Below, one piece after another: positions 29,554-38,989 of a stretch of DNA of 64,000 bases (positions are counted from its first letter, which is position 1; each line of letters opens with the position of its first letter). Both the position numbers and the translations under genes were made by a program. The notes beneath the pieces were generated by a model. It saw only the letters and a list, made by a program, of their open reading frames with translations, ran no database searches and had not been told where the DNA came from. The stretch lies in NCBI GenBank assembly GCA_947259215.1, contig CAMYLJ010000016.1, positions 1 to 64,000 on the forward strand, in the 5' to 3' direction. This DNA is from an uncultured delta proteobacterium. Its GTDB lineage: Bacteria > Myxococcota_A > UBA9160 > JAFDET01.

Positions 29554-30953
29554 AGCTTGCGCAGCGCCTCGAACTCGCGCTCGATCGAGAGCACGAAGTC
29601 GTGGAGATCGGGCATCGCGTCCCAGTCGGCGTTGAAGCCCCAGTAGAGCCCTCCGTCGTAGCTGAAGAGCGCGATGCCGCAGGCCTGGTTCTCGAACAGC
29701 GGCACGAGGGGGTAGGTCGCCAGCATGCGGGCGCCGTTCAGGTACACCGGCGCGGGCGGCCCCGGGACGTTGGTGACGACCATGTTGTAGGCGCGCCGGG
29801 AGGCGGCCAGGCGGCTGAAGCCCGTCAGCAGGGCGGTGGAGGTCCAATCGCTGAGCTCCTCGAGCGCCTCGGTGCCTGCAGCCTGGCCCGACCCCTTGAG
29901 CGTGCCGGTCTCCTGGGTGACGAGGGCCAGACGCCGTAGCGGGTCGGCCTCGCCGACCGGCAGCGGCGCCACCAGCATCGCCACCCGGTTGCCGAGCTGG
30001 CCCCGCTCGTCGTCGCGGCGGGTGCTGACCGGGACGAAGGCCCGGAAGTCGATGCCTTCCGGGTCGAAGCCGTGGGCCTCCAGCTGCTGGCGCACGCCGC
30101 CCGCCACGCAGGCCAGGACCACGTCGTTGAGGGTGCCCCCGTGCTTCTGGCGGACCTCGCGGATCAGGGCCAGGTCCATCCGCGTCCAGTCGAAGCGGCG
30201 GTGGGGACCGATCGGCACGTTGAACGGGGTCTCGGAGGCCGGCGTCAGCGACTTCACGAGGCCAGCCACGAAGCCCGACGCCGTGTGCTGCGCCTGCTCG
30301 AAGCTGTCGTCGGGTCGCCGCAGGGCGCGCGCGGCGCCGGCCAGCAGCCGGCCGGGCAGCTTCGCCCGGCGCAGGGCCTCGTCGGCCAGGAGCCGCACCC
30401 CGCCGGGAGCGGGGCGGGGCAGCCAGCGGTGATCGCTCGGCTCGGGTCGGTACTCCTCGTCGGGACCCATGAACGCGGCCAAGAGCTCGACGCCGGAGAT
30501 GCCGTCGATCAGGCAGTGGTGGACCTTCGACACCACCGCAAAGCGCCCGTCCTCCAAGCCCTCCACGAACCAGAGCTCCCAGAGCGGCTTCTCCCGCTCG
30601 AGCTTCTGGGACATGATGCGACCCACCAGCCGCTTCAGGCGCCGCTCGTCCCCGGGCACCGGCAGGGCCGTGTGTCGCACGTGGTAGAGCAGGTTGAAGT
30701 GCTCGTCGTCCACCCAGACCGGATGCCCCGTGACGGGCATGCGCGCGAGCTTCTGGCGGAAGCGCGGCGCCTTGCGCAGGCCGGCCTCGGCCAGCCGCAG
30801 GATCTGGTCGAAGTCGATCCCGCCACCGGCCTGGGCGAGCGGGCCCGGCTCGAAGATCCCCACCGAGCCCACGTGCATGTGCACGCCCGGGGACTCGAGG
30901 TCCAGGAACGCGTCGTCCAAGGCGGTCAGGCGCTGGTAGTGCGTGTAGGCCAT
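29550..30953 (-). CDS. Wax ester synthase/diacylglycerol acyltransferase (WS/DGAT), copy 1
   Basis: 467 residues with the active-site motif HHCLIDGISG (about 143), FVPVSTRRDDERGQLGNRVA and NVPGPPAPVYLNG. The N-terminus MAYTHYQRLTALDDAFLDLE is typical of the family. It is first of three minus-strand genes (WS/DGAT, WS/DGAT, TreT-like). It indicates storage of wax ester or triacylglycerol, or transfer of acyl groups to another alcohol. It diverges from the hydrogenase operon across 177 bases. Confidence 0.94.
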   Translation of the reverse strand: MAYTHYQRLTALDDAFLDLESPGVHMHVGSVGIFEPGPLAQAGGGIDFDQILRLAEAGLRKAPRFRQKLARMPVTGHPVWVDDEHFNLLYHVRHTALPVPGDERRLKRLVGRIMSQKLEREKPLWELWFVEGLEDGRFAVVSKVHHCLIDGISGVELLAAFMGPDEEYRPEPSDHRWLPRPAPGGVRLLADEALRRAKLPGRLLAGAARALRRPDDSFEQAQHTASGFVAGLVKSLTPASETPFNVPIGPHRRFDWTRMDLALIREVRQKHGGTLNDVVLACVAGGVRQQLEAHGFDPEGIDFRAFVPVSTRRDDERGQLGNRVAMLVAPLPVGEADPLRRLALVTQETGTLKGSGQAAGTEALEELSDWTSTALLTGFSRLAASRRAYNMVVTNVPGPPAPVYLNGARMLATYPLVPLFENQACGIALFSYDGGLYWGFNADWDAMPDLHDFVLSIEREFEALRKL

Positions 30954-31130
30954 CGGCGACCCCGCTCGTTCGCCCGGGTGGCAGTGTACCGCGACCTGGC
31001 CCCCTGCGCGGAGGCGTCTGCATGTCGTCCAGGTGACAGGGGCCCGGCGTCGGGGGCGCCGGGGGCCGCGCGCCACCGTACCCGCGGGAGCCGCTATCCT
31101 GGGCAGGCGCCTCGCGCGCGGGAGACGCCC
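30954..31130. promoter_or_regulatory. Divergent region between WS/DGAT and hydrogenase operons
   Basis: 177 bases with no gene. On the plus strand TATCCT at 31095-31100 is a passable -10 about 30 bases before hydB, without a clear -35. I see no convincing sigma-54 site or FNR box. The promoter for the minus-strand WS/DGAT operon is not visible. Confidence 0.3.
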
Positions 31131-32246
31131 TTGCCCGAACCGACGCAGCGCCTCTGGCTGGAGCGCTCTCGGCTCCAGCAGCTGCTCGACAGCCTCGGCG
31201 AGCGCGGCTTCGAGGTGCACGGGCCGGTGGTCCGCGACGGCGCCCTGGTCCTGGCGCCGGTGCGCGCCGTCGAGGAGCTGGCGGTCGGCTGGCGGGAGAG
31301 CCAGGCGCCCGGTCGCTACCGCATCGAGCAGAGCGGGAGCGAGCGCGTCTTCGACGTCGTCAACGGCCCGGGCTCCCTCAAGCCGTTCGTCTTCGCGGCT
31401 CGCGAGCCCCTGATCCGGGTCGAGATGGACGGGCCCGGCGGCGGCTTCCGCGCCCACGCCACCCTGCCCGAGGAGCGCGCCGTGGCGGTAGTCGGTGTGC
31501 GCGCGTGCGACCTGGCGGCCCTGGCGGTCCAGGACCGGGTCTTCCTCCACGACCGCTACCCCGATCCCTACTACGCGGCCCGGCGCCGGGGCCTCTTCCT
31601 GGTGGCGGTGAGCTGCACGCGCTCGGCCTCCACCTGCTTCTGCACCTCGCTCGACACGGGCCCCGAGGCGACCACCGGCTTCGACGTGGCACTCAGCGAG
31701 CTGGAGGGCGGCTTCGTGGCCCGGGCGGGGAGCCCGGCGGGCGAGGACCTGCTGGCCGAGCTGGCGCTGCCCGAGGCCCCGGCGGAGACCTGCGTCGCCG
31801 AGCGGCGCGCGCTCGACGCCTGCGCGGAGGCGATGCCCCGCAAGCTCGATCCGAGTGACCTGCCGGAGCTCCTGTACGACAATCTCGATCACCCGCGCTG
31901 GGACGACGTGGCCGAACGCTGCCTCTCCTGCGGCAACTGCACCCAGGTCTGTCCCACCTGCTTCTGCCACGACGAACGCGACGAGCCCAGTCTCGACAGC
32001 GGCCACTCCCTGCGTGTGCGCGAGTGGGACTCGTGCTTCTCCCTGGAGCACTCGTACCTGCACGGCATGCAGGTGCGGTCGCGCATCCGCGATCGCTACC
32101 GCCAGTGGCTGATGCACAAGCTGGCCACCTGGATCGACCAGTTCGGCAGCTCCGGCTGTGTGGGCTGCGGCCGCTGCATCAGCTGGTGCCCGGTGGGCAT
32201 CGACCTGACGCAGGAAGTGGCAGCCCTGCGGGAGCGGTCAGCGTGA
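31131..32246 (+). CDS. hydB: Group 3b [NiFe] hydrogenase, Fe-S subunit beta
   Basis: Electron-transfer subunit of a cytoplasmic NADP-linked hydrogenase. Two 4Fe-4S sites, CLSCGNCTQVCPTCFCHD (about 264) and CVGCGRCISWCPVGIDLT (about 343), lie behind an N-terminal domain with VGVRACDLAALAVQDRVF. It has 371 residues. The start is TTG at 31131, chosen because GGGAG lies six bases upstream and no ATG or GTG is suitable; the frame stays open upstream without homology. It is the first gene of an eleven-gene block in the order hydB-G-D-A seen in archaeal sulfhydrogenases. Confidence 0.92.
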   Translation: MPEPTQRLWLERSRLQQLLDSLGERGFEVHGPVVRDGALVLAPVRAVEELAVGWRESQAPGRYRIEQSGSERVFDVVNGPGSLKPFVFAAREPLIRVEMDGPGGGFRAHATLPEERAVAVVGVRACDLAALAVQDRVFLHDRYPDPYYAARRRGLFLVAVSCTRSASTCFCTSLDTGPEATTGFDVALSELEGGFVARAGSPAGEDLLAELALPEAPAETCVAERRALDACAEAMPRKLDPSDLPELLYDNLDHPRWDDVAERCLSCGNCTQVCPTCFCHDERDEPSLDSGHSLRVREWDSCFSLEHSYLHGMQVRSRIRDRYRQWLMHKLATWIDQFGSSGCVGCGRCISWCPVGIDLTQEVAALRERSA

Positions 32247-33091
32247 GCGCGAGCGCCAGCGAGGCGGGTTACCTGCTGCCCGAGCCGGCGGAGATCGTCG
32301 AGAAGCGCACCTACGGCTCCGACATCCACGCCTACCGCTTGCGCCTGTGCGATCCGAGCGCGAGGCCGCGCTTCGACTTCATGCCCGGTCAGTTCAACAT
32401 GGTGTACGCGCCCGGAGTGGGCGAGGTGGCCATCTCGATCTCGTCGGACCCCGACGACGAGGACCTGGAGCACACGATCCGCATCGTCGGTCGCGTGACC
32501 CGGGTGATCGAGCGGCTCCAGGTGGGCGACGTCCTCGGCCTGCGCGGCCCCTACGGCCACGGCTGGCCGCTCCAGGAGGCGCGCTGGCGCGACGTGCTGG
32601 TGGTGACGGGCGGGCTCGGCTGCGCGCCCGTGACCGGCGCCATCGACTACATGTTCCGGCGCCGCGCGAGCTACGGGCGCATCTCGATCCTGCATGGCGT
32701 GAAGAAGCCGACGGACCTGGTCCACCGCGAGCGCTTCGAAGCCTGGCGCCGGGAGCCGAACTGCTACGTGGGCCTGACGTCGGACACGCCCGAGCGCAGC
32801 TGGCGGGATCGCGTGGGCGTGGTGACGGAGCTCTTCGAAGAGGTCGAGATCGACCTGGACCTCACGGTGGTCTTCATGTGCGGGCCGGAGGTGATGATCC
32901 GCTTCGCCGCGCGCATCCTGGAGCGCCGCGGCGTCCCCGCGAGCCGGATCTTCGTCTCCATGGAGCGCAACATGAAGTGCGCCGTCGGGCTGTGCGGGCA
33001 CTGCCAGTTCGGCCCCGAGTTCGTGTGCAAGGACGGGCCGATCTTCTCGATGCCGCGGATCGCGCGCTTCTACGGAGTGAGGGGCCTGTGA
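32243..33091 (+). CDS. hydG: Group 3b [NiFe] hydrogenase, FAD/NADP subunit gamma
   Basis: 282 residues of the ferredoxin-reductase type. FMPGQFNMVY is the flavin segment, VTGGLGCAPVTGAIDYMF the nucleotide-binding segment, and CAVGLCGHCQFGPEFVC near residue 246 binds a 2Fe-2S cluster. It carries electrons between NAD(P)H and the Fe-S chain. The GTG at 32243 overlaps the hydB stop (GTGA). Confidence 0.93.
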   Translation: MSASASEAGYLLPEPAEIVEKRTYGSDIHAYRLRLCDPSARPRFDFMPGQFNMVYAPGVGEVAISISSDPDDEDLEHTIRIVGRVTRVIERLQVGDVLGLRGPYGHGWPLQEARWRDVLVVTGGLGCAPVTGAIDYMFRRRASYGRISILHGVKKPTDLVHRERFEAWRREPNCYVGLTSDTPERSWRDRVGVVTELFEEVEIDLDLTVVFMCGPEVMIRFAARILERRGVPASRIFVSMERNMKCAVGLCGHCQFGPEFVCKDGPIFSMPRIARFYGVRGL

Positions 33092-33879
33092 GCGGGGAGA
33101 GGCCGCGGCCGCGCCTGGCGGTGTTCAAGTTCGCCTCGTGCGATGGCTGCCAGCTCCAGCTGCTGAACCTGGAGCACGAGCTGCTGGCCCTGGCCGAGCG
33201 CTTCGAGATCGCCCACTTCCTCGAGGCCTCGAGCCGCACCCAGGACGGGCCCTACGACGTGGCGCTGGTGGAGGGCAGCATCACCACGCCGGCGGACGTG
33301 CAGCGCATCCGCCAGGTGCGCGAGCAGGCGACCACGCTCGTGACCATCGGCGCCTGCGCCACCTCCGGTGGGATCCAGCACCTGCGCAACCAGGCGGACG
33401 TGGAGGACTGGAAGCGGCAGGTGTACCCGCGGCCCGAGTGGATCGAGACCCTGGCGACGTCGACGCCGATCTCCGAGCACGTGCGAGTGGACCACGAGAT
33501 CCAGGGCTGTCCGGTGAACGGCGATCAGGTGCTGCGGGTGCTGACCCGTGCGCTCCTCGGCGCCGCTCCCGACCTCCCGGGTGCCAGCGTCTGCATGGAG
33601 TGCAAGCGGCAGGGCAACGTCTGCATCGTGGTGGCTCGCGGCCTGCCCTGCATGGGGCCGGTCACGCGGGCCGGCTGCGGGGCCCTGTGCCCGTCCCTCG
33701 GTCGCGATTGCTACGCGTGCTTCGGGCCCAGCGAGGACCCGAACCCGGACGCGCTGGCCCGCGGCCTGCGCGCGCTCGGGCTCTCCTCGCGCGACGTGGC
33801 GCGCCGCTTCCGCGGCATCAACGGGCATCGGCGCCCCTTCCGGGCCTTGGCGGACCGCCTGGAGGGCCGCGATGGCTGA
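33088..33879 (+). CDS. hydD: Group 3b [NiFe] hydrogenase, small subunit delta
   Basis: 263 residues. CDGCQLQLLNLE (Cys 18 and 21) with GACATSGGI, the GCP motif and the Cys-rich C-terminal part (CMECKRQGNVCIVVARG onward to CYACFGPSE) supply ligands for three clusters. No Tat signal, so the enzyme is cytoplasmic. The GTG at 33088 overlaps the hydG stop. It forms the catalytic dimer with the large subunit. Confidence 0.95.
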   Translation: MSGERPRPRLAVFKFASCDGCQLQLLNLEHELLALAERFEIAHFLEASSRTQDGPYDVALVEGSITTPADVQRIRQVREQATTLVTIGACATSGGIQHLRNQADVEDWKRQVYPRPEWIETLATSTPISEHVRVDHEIQGCPVNGDQVLRVLTRALLGAAPDLPGASVCMECKRQGNVCIVVARGLPCMGPVTRAGCGALCPSLGRDCYACFGPSEDPNPDALARGLRALGLSSRDVARRFRGINGHRRPFRALADRLEGRDG

Positions 33880-35179
33880 GCGGCGGACCATCGAGGTGGG
33901 CGCGCTGGCGCGGGTGGAAGGGGAGGGCGCCCTGCACGTGGCGATCGAGGACGGGGCGGTGGCGGAGCTGCGGCTCGACATCTACGAGCCGCCGCGTTTC
34001 TTCGAGGCCTTCCTGCGCGGCCGTTCGGTGACGGAGCTCCCGGACCTGGTGGCCCGCATCTGCGGCATCTGCCCCGTGGCCTACCAGATGAGCACGGTGC
34101 ACGCCCTGGAGTCCGCCTTCCAGGTGGAGGTGCACCCGCAGGTGCGCGCCCTGCGCCGGCTCTACTACGCCGGGGAGTGGCTGGAGAGCCACCTGCTCCA
34201 CATGATGTTCCTGGCGGCGCCGGACTACCTCGGGCTGGACGACGGGATCGCGGTGGCGCGGGATCACCGGGCCGAGGTGGAACGGGCGCTGCGCCTGCGC
34301 GCGCTCGGGAACCGCATCCTGGTGCTGCTCGGCGGTCGCCCCGTGAACCCGGTCGGCGTGTGCATCGGCGGCTTCCACCGCGCGCCGTCGCGCCAGGAGC
34401 TGGCCGACCTGGGCGACGAGCTGCGCCGCGCCCGGGGCGAGGCGGAGGCGCTGCTGCACTGGTTCCGCGGGCTGCCGGTGCCGGTGCGACCCCAGCCGCT
34501 CGAGCTGGTGGCGCTGCGGCACGCCGACGAGTACCCGATGAACGAAGGCCGGGTGGTGTCTTCCGACGGCCTCGACGCGGTGGCCCACGAGTTCGACCAG
34601 GCCTTCGAGGAGCACCAGGTTCCCCACTCGACGGCGCTGCACTCCCGCATCCGCGGGCGCGGCGCCTACCTGGTGGGCCCCCTGGCGCGGGTGTGGCTCA
34701 ACCGGGAGCGCCTGTCGCCGACGGCTCGGGCCGCTCTGGATTCGCTCGGCTCCCGGTTCGCGCAGCCGGACCCGGCCGCCTCCGTCTTCGCCCGTGGCAT
34801 CGAGGTGCTGGAGGCGATCGACGAGGCGATCCGGGTGATCGACGCGTACGAGCCGCCGCCCCCGCCGCCGGGGTGGTCGCCGCGGGCGGCCACGGGCCAC
34901 GGTGCGACCGAGGCGCCGCGCGGACTGCTCTACATCTCGGTGACCAGCGACGCGCGGGGCGAGGTGGAGGAGATCCGGATCGTGCCCCCGACGGCCCAGA
35001 ACCAGGCCTGCATCGAGCAGGATCTGCGTGGGTTGGTTCCGACCGTCCTGGACCGACCGCACGACGAGACCCGGCGCGCCTGCGAGTCCGCCATCCGCGA
35101 CTACGATCCGTGCATCTCGTGCTCGGTCCACTTCCTCGATCTGACCGTCGAGCGGAGGTCGCCGTGCGGGTGCGGGTGA
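33872..35179 (+). CDS. hydA: Group 3b [NiFe] hydrogenase, catalytic large subunit alpha
   Basis: 435 residues carrying the NiFe site. RICGICPV gives Cys 64 and 67; DPCISCSVH gives Cys 414 and 417 and His 420. Fifteen residues follow that His, ending CGCG, and should be cut off by the protease encoded next. The ATG at 33872 overlaps hydD by eight bases. The enzyme would reversibly link H2 to NADP(H), possibly also reducing polysulfide as in relatives. A Pro-rich stretch near residue 330 lies in an otherwise normal sequence. Confidence 0.96.
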   Translation: MAERRTIEVGALARVEGEGALHVAIEDGAVAELRLDIYEPPRFFEAFLRGRSVTELPDLVARICGICPVAYQMSTVHALESAFQVEVHPQVRALRRLYYAGEWLESHLLHMMFLAAPDYLGLDDGIAVARDHRAEVERALRLRALGNRILVLLGGRPVNPVGVCIGGFHRAPSRQELADLGDELRRARGEAEALLHWFRGLPVPVRPQPLELVALRHADEYPMNEGRVVSSDGLDAVAHEFDQAFEEHQVPHSTALHSRIRGRGAYLVGPLARVWLNRERLSPTARAALDSLGSRFAQPDPAASVFARGIEVLEAIDEAIRVIDAYEPPPPPPGWSPRAATGHGATEAPRGLLYISVTSDARGEVEEIRIVPPTAQNQACIEQDLRGLVPTVLDRPHDETRRACESAIRDYDPCISCSVHFLDLTVERRSPCGCG

Positions 35180-35631
35180 TCGGCGTGGGGACGCCCCACG
35201 GCGACGACGCCGCCGGACTCGCGCTGGCCGCGCGTCTTCAAGCAGCAGGGCTTCCCGAGGGCGTGCGCGTGGTGTCGTGCCAGCGGCCCGGCGTGGACCT
35301 GCCCGACGTGCTGGCCGGCGCCGACGCGGCGGTGCTGGTGGACGCCATGCGCTCGGGCCGCGCGCCCGGCAGCGTCGCGCGACTGGCGCCCGACGCGTTG
35401 CCGCTGCTGCGCTCCGTCTCGAGCCACGGCCTCGGCGTGGCGAACGGCCTGGCGCTGGCCGAGGCCCTCGGGCGTCGCCCGCGGCGGCTGGCGCTGGTCG
35501 GGATCGAGGGCGTCGGTGGAGAGGGGGACGCGCTCTCGCCGGAGGTGCGCGGCGCCCTGGACGTGGCGGCGGTGCTGGTGCGCTCCCTGGTGGACGAGCT
35601 GCTGGCGGACGCGGCTTCGGGGAGGGACTGA
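35164..35631 (+). CDS. Hydrogenase maturation endopeptidase
   Basis: It cuts the C-terminal tail of the large subunit after nickel insertion. VIGVGTPHGDDAAGLALA is the family N-terminal motif with the nickel-sensing Asp; SSHGLGVANGLALAEALG and VGIEG follow. It has 155 residues (HycI/HyaD-type family). The GTG at 35164 has GGAGG nine bases upstream and overlaps hydA by 16 bases. Confidence 0.9.
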   Translation: MRVRVIGVGTPHGDDAAGLALAARLQAAGLPEGVRVVSCQRPGVDLPDVLAGADAAVLVDAMRSGRAPGSVARLAPDALPLLRSVSSHGLGVANGLALAEALGRRPRRLALVGIEGVGGEGDALSPEVRGALDVAAVLVRSLVDELLADAASGRD

Positions 35632-35632
35632 G

Positions 35633-35875
35633 GTGCATGAGGCCCGGCTCTGCCTGTCGCTCGTCGATCTCGCCGTGGCCCACCTGGCCGACGCGTCGCG
35701 GGAACGCATCGTCGCGTTGCACCTGGAGGTGGGCGAGGTCTGCGGGGTGGTGCCGGAGGCGCTCGAGGGAGCGTTCCCGATCTGCGCCGCGGGGACGCCC
35801 GCCGCGGACGCCGTCCTGCGGATCGAGCGGGTTCCGGGTCGGGATCTGCGGCTGCGTGAGATGGAGGTGACCTGA
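35633..35875 (+). CDS. hypA: HypA-like nickel chaperone lacking the zinc domain (80 aa)
   Basis: HypA delivers nickel to hydrogenase with HypB. The nickel-binding start (Met)-His-Glu is kept (GTG CAT GAG), as are LHLEVGEVCGVVPEALEGAF and AADAVLRIERVPGR. The normal protein of about 113 residues then has a zinc loop with two CxxC pairs before a final strand; here the final strand DLRLREMEVT follows RVPGR directly. The zinc loop is cleanly absent with both flanks intact, which is not the result of a frameshift. The GTG at 35633 has GGGAGGG upstream; the stop overlaps hypB (TGATG). It is probably functional, since the operon is otherwise complete. Confidence 0.85.
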   Translation: MHEARLCLSLVDLAVAHLADASRERIVALHLEVGEVCGVVPEALEGAFPICAAGTPAADAVLRIERVPGRDLRLREMEVT

Positions 35876-36591
35876 TGTGTGGCACCTGCGGCTGCGGACG
35901 TCCGGACGAGCCGGCCGTCCGGCGCCACGATCACCCCGGCGACGCGCGTCGGATCGCCGTCGAGCGCTCGCTGCTGGAGGAGAACGACCGGCGGGCCGAG
36001 GCGTTGCGCAAGCGCCTGGCCGAGCGCGGCGTCGAGGCCGTGGGTCTGCTGGGCGGTCCCGGGGCGGGAAAAACGGCGCTCCTGGAGGCGACCTTCCAGC
36101 GGCTCGGCGCGGACCCGGCGCGTGAGGCGGTCGTCGAGGGCGACTGCGCCACGGACCTGGACGCGCAGCGCATCGCGGCGCACGGGGTGCGAGCGGTGCA
36201 GGTCGCGACGGGCGCCGTGTGTCACCTGGATGCCCATCTGGTGGAGCACGCGCTCGCGGAGCTCGACCTGGCAGGCGTATCGCGCCTGTGGATCGAGAAC
36301 GTGGGCAACCTGGTCTGCCCGGCGCCCTTCGCGTGCGGGGAGAGCCGGCGCGTCGTCCTCGTCTCGGTGACCGAGGGAGACGACAAGCCCGAGAAGTACC
36401 CGGCCATGTTCGCCGCGGCGGATTGCCTCGTGATCAGCAAGCTCGACCTGCTTCCCCACGTGGAGTTCGACCCCGAGCGCTGCGCGGCGGGGGCCCGACG
36501 CGCGAAGCCGGGCCTTCCGGTGCTGGCCGTCTCGAGCCGCACGGGGCAGGGTCTTGCCGACTGGCTGGCCTGGCTCGGCGGAGGGGCGTGA
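35875..36591 (+). CDS. hypB: Hydrogenase nickel incorporation GTPase HypB
   Basis: 238 residues. The N-terminal CGTCGCG is a high-affinity nickel site; the P-loop GGPGAGKT (60-67) and SKLDLLP belong to the SIMIBI GTPase, and [14 protein letters not shown] with VCHLDA form the metal/dimer region. There is no long His-rich tract. It accepts or passes nickel with the shortened HypA encoded just before it. Confidence 0.96.
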   Translation: MCGTCGCGRPDEPAVRRHDHPGDARRIAVERSLLEENDRRAEALRKRLAERGVEAVGLLGGPGAGKTALLEATFQRLGADPAREAVVEGDCATDLDAQRIAAHGVRAVQVATGAVCHLDAHLVEHALAELDLAGVSRLWIENVGNLVCPAPFACGESRRVVLVSVTEGDDKPEKYPAMFAAADCLVISKLDLLPHVEFDPERCAAGARRAKPGLPVLAVSSRTGQGLADWLAWLGGGA

Positions 36592-36594
36592 GCG

Positions 36595-36825
36595 GTGTGT
36601 CTGGCGGTTCCCGGTCGCATCGAGCGCGTGGACGAGGAGGAAGGGCTGCGCACGGCTCGCGTCGCGTTCGGCGGGGTGCGCAAGCGCGTCTGCCTCGAGA
36701 CCCTGCCCGACGCGGGTCCCGGCGACTGGGTTCTGGTCCACGCGGGCTTCGCCCTCCAGCGCCTCGACGAGGACGCCGCGCTGGAGCTGCGCGGCTGGCT
36801 GGCCGAGCCGGAGTCCGGCGCATGA
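36595..36825 (+). CDS. hypC: Hydrogenase assembly chaperone HypC
   Basis: 76 residues beginning M-C-L-A-V-P-G; Cys2 carries the Fe(CN)2CO group together with HypD. It starts with GTG three bases after hypB and overlaps hypD (ATGA). Confidence 0.95.
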   Translation: MCLAVPGRIERVDEEEGLRTARVAFGGVRKRVCLETLPDAGPGDWVLVHAGFALQRLDEDAALELRGWLAEPESGA

Positions 36826-37931
36826 GGTTCGTGGACGAGTACCGCGACCCGGACCTGGCGCGGCGGCTGGCCGATGCGGTGCTCGCCCGCGCCTCGCGCC
36901 GCTGGACCGTGATGGAGGTCTGCGGCGGGCAGACCCACGCGATCCTCGCCAGCGGCCTCGACGCCCTGGTGCGCGAGCGGGTGGAGCTGCTCCACGGTCC
37001 AGGCTGTCCCGTCTGCGTGACGCCGCTCGAGACCCTCGACCGCGCCCAGGCCCTGGTGGAGCGACCGGACGTCACCCTCTGCAGCTTCGGCGACATGCTG
37101 CGGGTCCCCGGGAGCCATGGCGATCTCTTTGGCGCCCGCGCGCGCGGCGGCGACGTGCGGGTCGTGTACTCGCCGCTCGACGCCGCCCGCCTGGCGGCGC
37201 GCGAGCCGGCCCGGCGCGTGGTCTTCCTGGCGGTCGGCTTCGAGACCACCGCGCCGGCGGTGGCCGCCGCGGCCCGCTGGGCGCGCAAGCAGGGACTCGC
37301 CAACTTCCAGCTGCTGGTGTCCCACGTGCGCGTGCCGCCGGCGCTGGAGGCGATCGCCAGCGCGCCGGATCGGCGCGTCGACGCGTTCCTGGCGGCGGGC
37401 CACGTCTGCACCGTGATGGGGACGCAGGAGTACGAGCCCATCGCCGCGCGCCACCGGATGCCCATCGTCGCCACGGGCTTCGAGCCCGCGGACATCCTCC
37501 AGGGCCTGCTGCAGGCGGTGGATCAGCTCGAGCGCGGCGCCGCCGAGGTGGAGATCCAGTACCGCCGCGCGGTGCGGCCGGAGGGCAACCCGGCGGCGCG
37601 CGCTCTGCTGGAGGAGGTGTTCGAGGTGGCCGACCGCCCCTGGCGGGGCATCGGCACCCTGCCGGGCGGCGGCCTGCGCCTGCGCGGCAGCTACGCCGCC
37701 TTCGACGCCGAACGCGTGTTCCCCGAGGTGACGGGCGCGGGCGCCGCGGAGTCCCCGGACTGCCGCGCCGACGCCGTGCTGCGGGGAATCCTGCGGCCGC
37801 CCGAGTGTCCGGAGTTCGGACGCGCCTGCACCCCCGACCACCCGCTCGGTGCTCCCATGGTGTCGGCGGAGGGCGCCTGTGCCGCCTACTTCGCGTACCG
37901 CGCGCCCGAACCCGAGGAGGATCCGCCGTGA
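36822..37931 (+). CDS. hypD: Hydrogenase Fe-cyanide assembly protein HypD
   Basis: 369 residues. [24 protein letters not shown] and VGFETTAPA are the conserved motifs around the iron-binding Cys; the C-terminal Cys set ([23 protein letters not shown]) holds the 4Fe-4S cluster. It is the scaffold where the Fe(CN)2CO unit is built with HypC, E and F. Start and stop overlap hypC and hypE. Confidence 0.97.
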   Translation: MRFVDEYRDPDLARRLADAVLARASRRWTVMEVCGGQTHAILASGLDALVRERVELLHGPGCPVCVTPLETLDRAQALVERPDVTLCSFGDMLRVPGSHGDLFGARARGGDVRVVYSPLDAARLAAREPARRVVFLAVGFETTAPAVAAAARWARKQGLANFQLLVSHVRVPPALEAIASAPDRRVDAFLAAGHVCTVMGTQEYEPIAARHRMPIVATGFEPADILQGLLQAVDQLERGAAEVEIQYRRAVRPEGNPAARALLEEVFEVADRPWRGIGTLPGGGLRLRGSYAAFDAERVFPEVTGAGAAESPDCRADAVLRGILRPPECPEFGRACTPDHPLGAPMVSAEGACAAYFAYRAPEPEEDPP

Positions 37932-38989
37932 GCCACGCCTACGATCCGGAGCGCCTGGCCAGCCCGAGCTGCCCGCTGCCGGCGGGATCCGATCGGGTGA
38001 CGCTCTCCCACGGTGCCGGCGCGGGCGCGAGCGCCCGGCTCTTCGACGAACTGCTGTGGCCGCGCCTCGGGAGCGAGCTGCTGGGCGCGCGCCACGACGG
38101 CGCGGTGCTGCCCGTAGACCGCGGACGACTCGCGTTTACGACGGACACCTTCGTCGTGAGCCCGCTCTTCTTCCCGGGCGGGGACATCGGCCGCCTCGCG
38201 GTGCACGGCACGCTCAACGACCTCGCCATGTGCGGCGCGCGGCCGCTGGCCCTCTCGTGCGGCCTCGTGCTGGAGGAGGGGCTGCCGCTCGCGACCCTGG
38301 AGCGGATCGCGGACTCCCTGGGCCAGGCCGCCCGCGCGGCGGGCGTGCCGTTCGCCACCGGCGACACCAAGGTGGTGGAGCGCGGCAAGGGGGACGGCCT
38401 CTTCGTGAACACGGCCGGGATCGGGGCGGTGCCAGACGGCCGCGACCTGCGACCGGCGCGGGTGCAGCCCGGCGACGCGATCCTCGTGTCCGGATCGCTC
38501 GGCTGCCATGGGGCGGCGGTCCTGTCGGTCCGGGAAGACCTGGGCTTCGAATCCGAAATCGTGAGCGATACCGAGAACCTCACGGGCCTGGTGGAGGATC
38601 TGCTCGAGGCGGTTCCCGGCGCCCATTGCCTGCGCGATCCGACCCGCGGCGGGGTGGGGGCGGCGCTGCACGAGATCGCGGCGGTCGCCGGGCTGGAGAT
38701 CGGCTTGGACGAGGCCGCCGTCCCGGTGGACGAGCCCGTGGCCGCGGCCTGCGAGCTTCTCGGTCTCGATCCGCTGTTCCTCGCCTGCGAGGGTCGCGCC
38801 CTCGTCTTCGTCGCCGAGTCCGAGGCGACGCGCGCGCTGGCGGCGTTGCGGGCCCATCCCCTGGGCCGGGGCGCCGTGCGGCTCGGCCAGGTGGCTGCCG
38901 GCTCCGCGCGGGTCGTGATGCAGACCCGCATGGGGACGCGGCGGCTGCTTCCGCTGCCGGCCGGCGAGCCGCTGCCGCGGATCTGCTGA
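37928..38989 (+). CDS. hypE: Hydrogenase cyanide-ligand synthesis protein HypE
   Basis: 353 residues. A PurM-like ATPase that dehydrates the carbamoyl group on its C-terminal Cys to thiocyanate; the tail PRIC is intact. [12 protein letters not shown]-like and [16 protein letters not shown] segments are present (the first reads [12 protein letters not shown]). The GTG at 37928 overlaps hypD; the stop overlaps hypF (TGATG). Confidence 0.97.
   Translation: MSHAYDPERLASPSCPLPAGSDRVTLSHGAGAGASARLFDELLWPRLGSELLGARHDGAVLPVDRGRLAFTTDTFVVSPLFFPGGDIGRLAVHGTLNDLAMCGARPLALSCGLVLEEGLPLATLERIADSLGQAARAAGVPFATGDTKVVERGKGDGLFVNTAGIGAVPDGRDLRPARVQPGDAILVSGSLGCHGAAVLSVREDLGFESEIVSDTENLTGLVEDLLEAVPGAHCLRDPTRGGVGAALHEIAAVAGLEIGLDEAAVPVDEPVAAACELLGLDPLFLACEGRALVFVAESEATRALAALRAHPLGRGAVRLGQVAAGSARVVMQTRMGTRRLLPLPAGEPLPRIC

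Noticed and set aside
30985-31000. Sigma-54-like sequence TGGCAGTGTACCGC before the hydrogenase operon
   Set aside because: The GG to GC spacing is one base short of the strict requirement and the -24 half is imperfect.
35633-35875. HypA as a frameshifted or decayed gene
   Set aside because: The reading frame carries recognisable HypA sequence right up to a normal C-terminal strand and overlaps hypB normally; only an internal, in-frame segment is missing.
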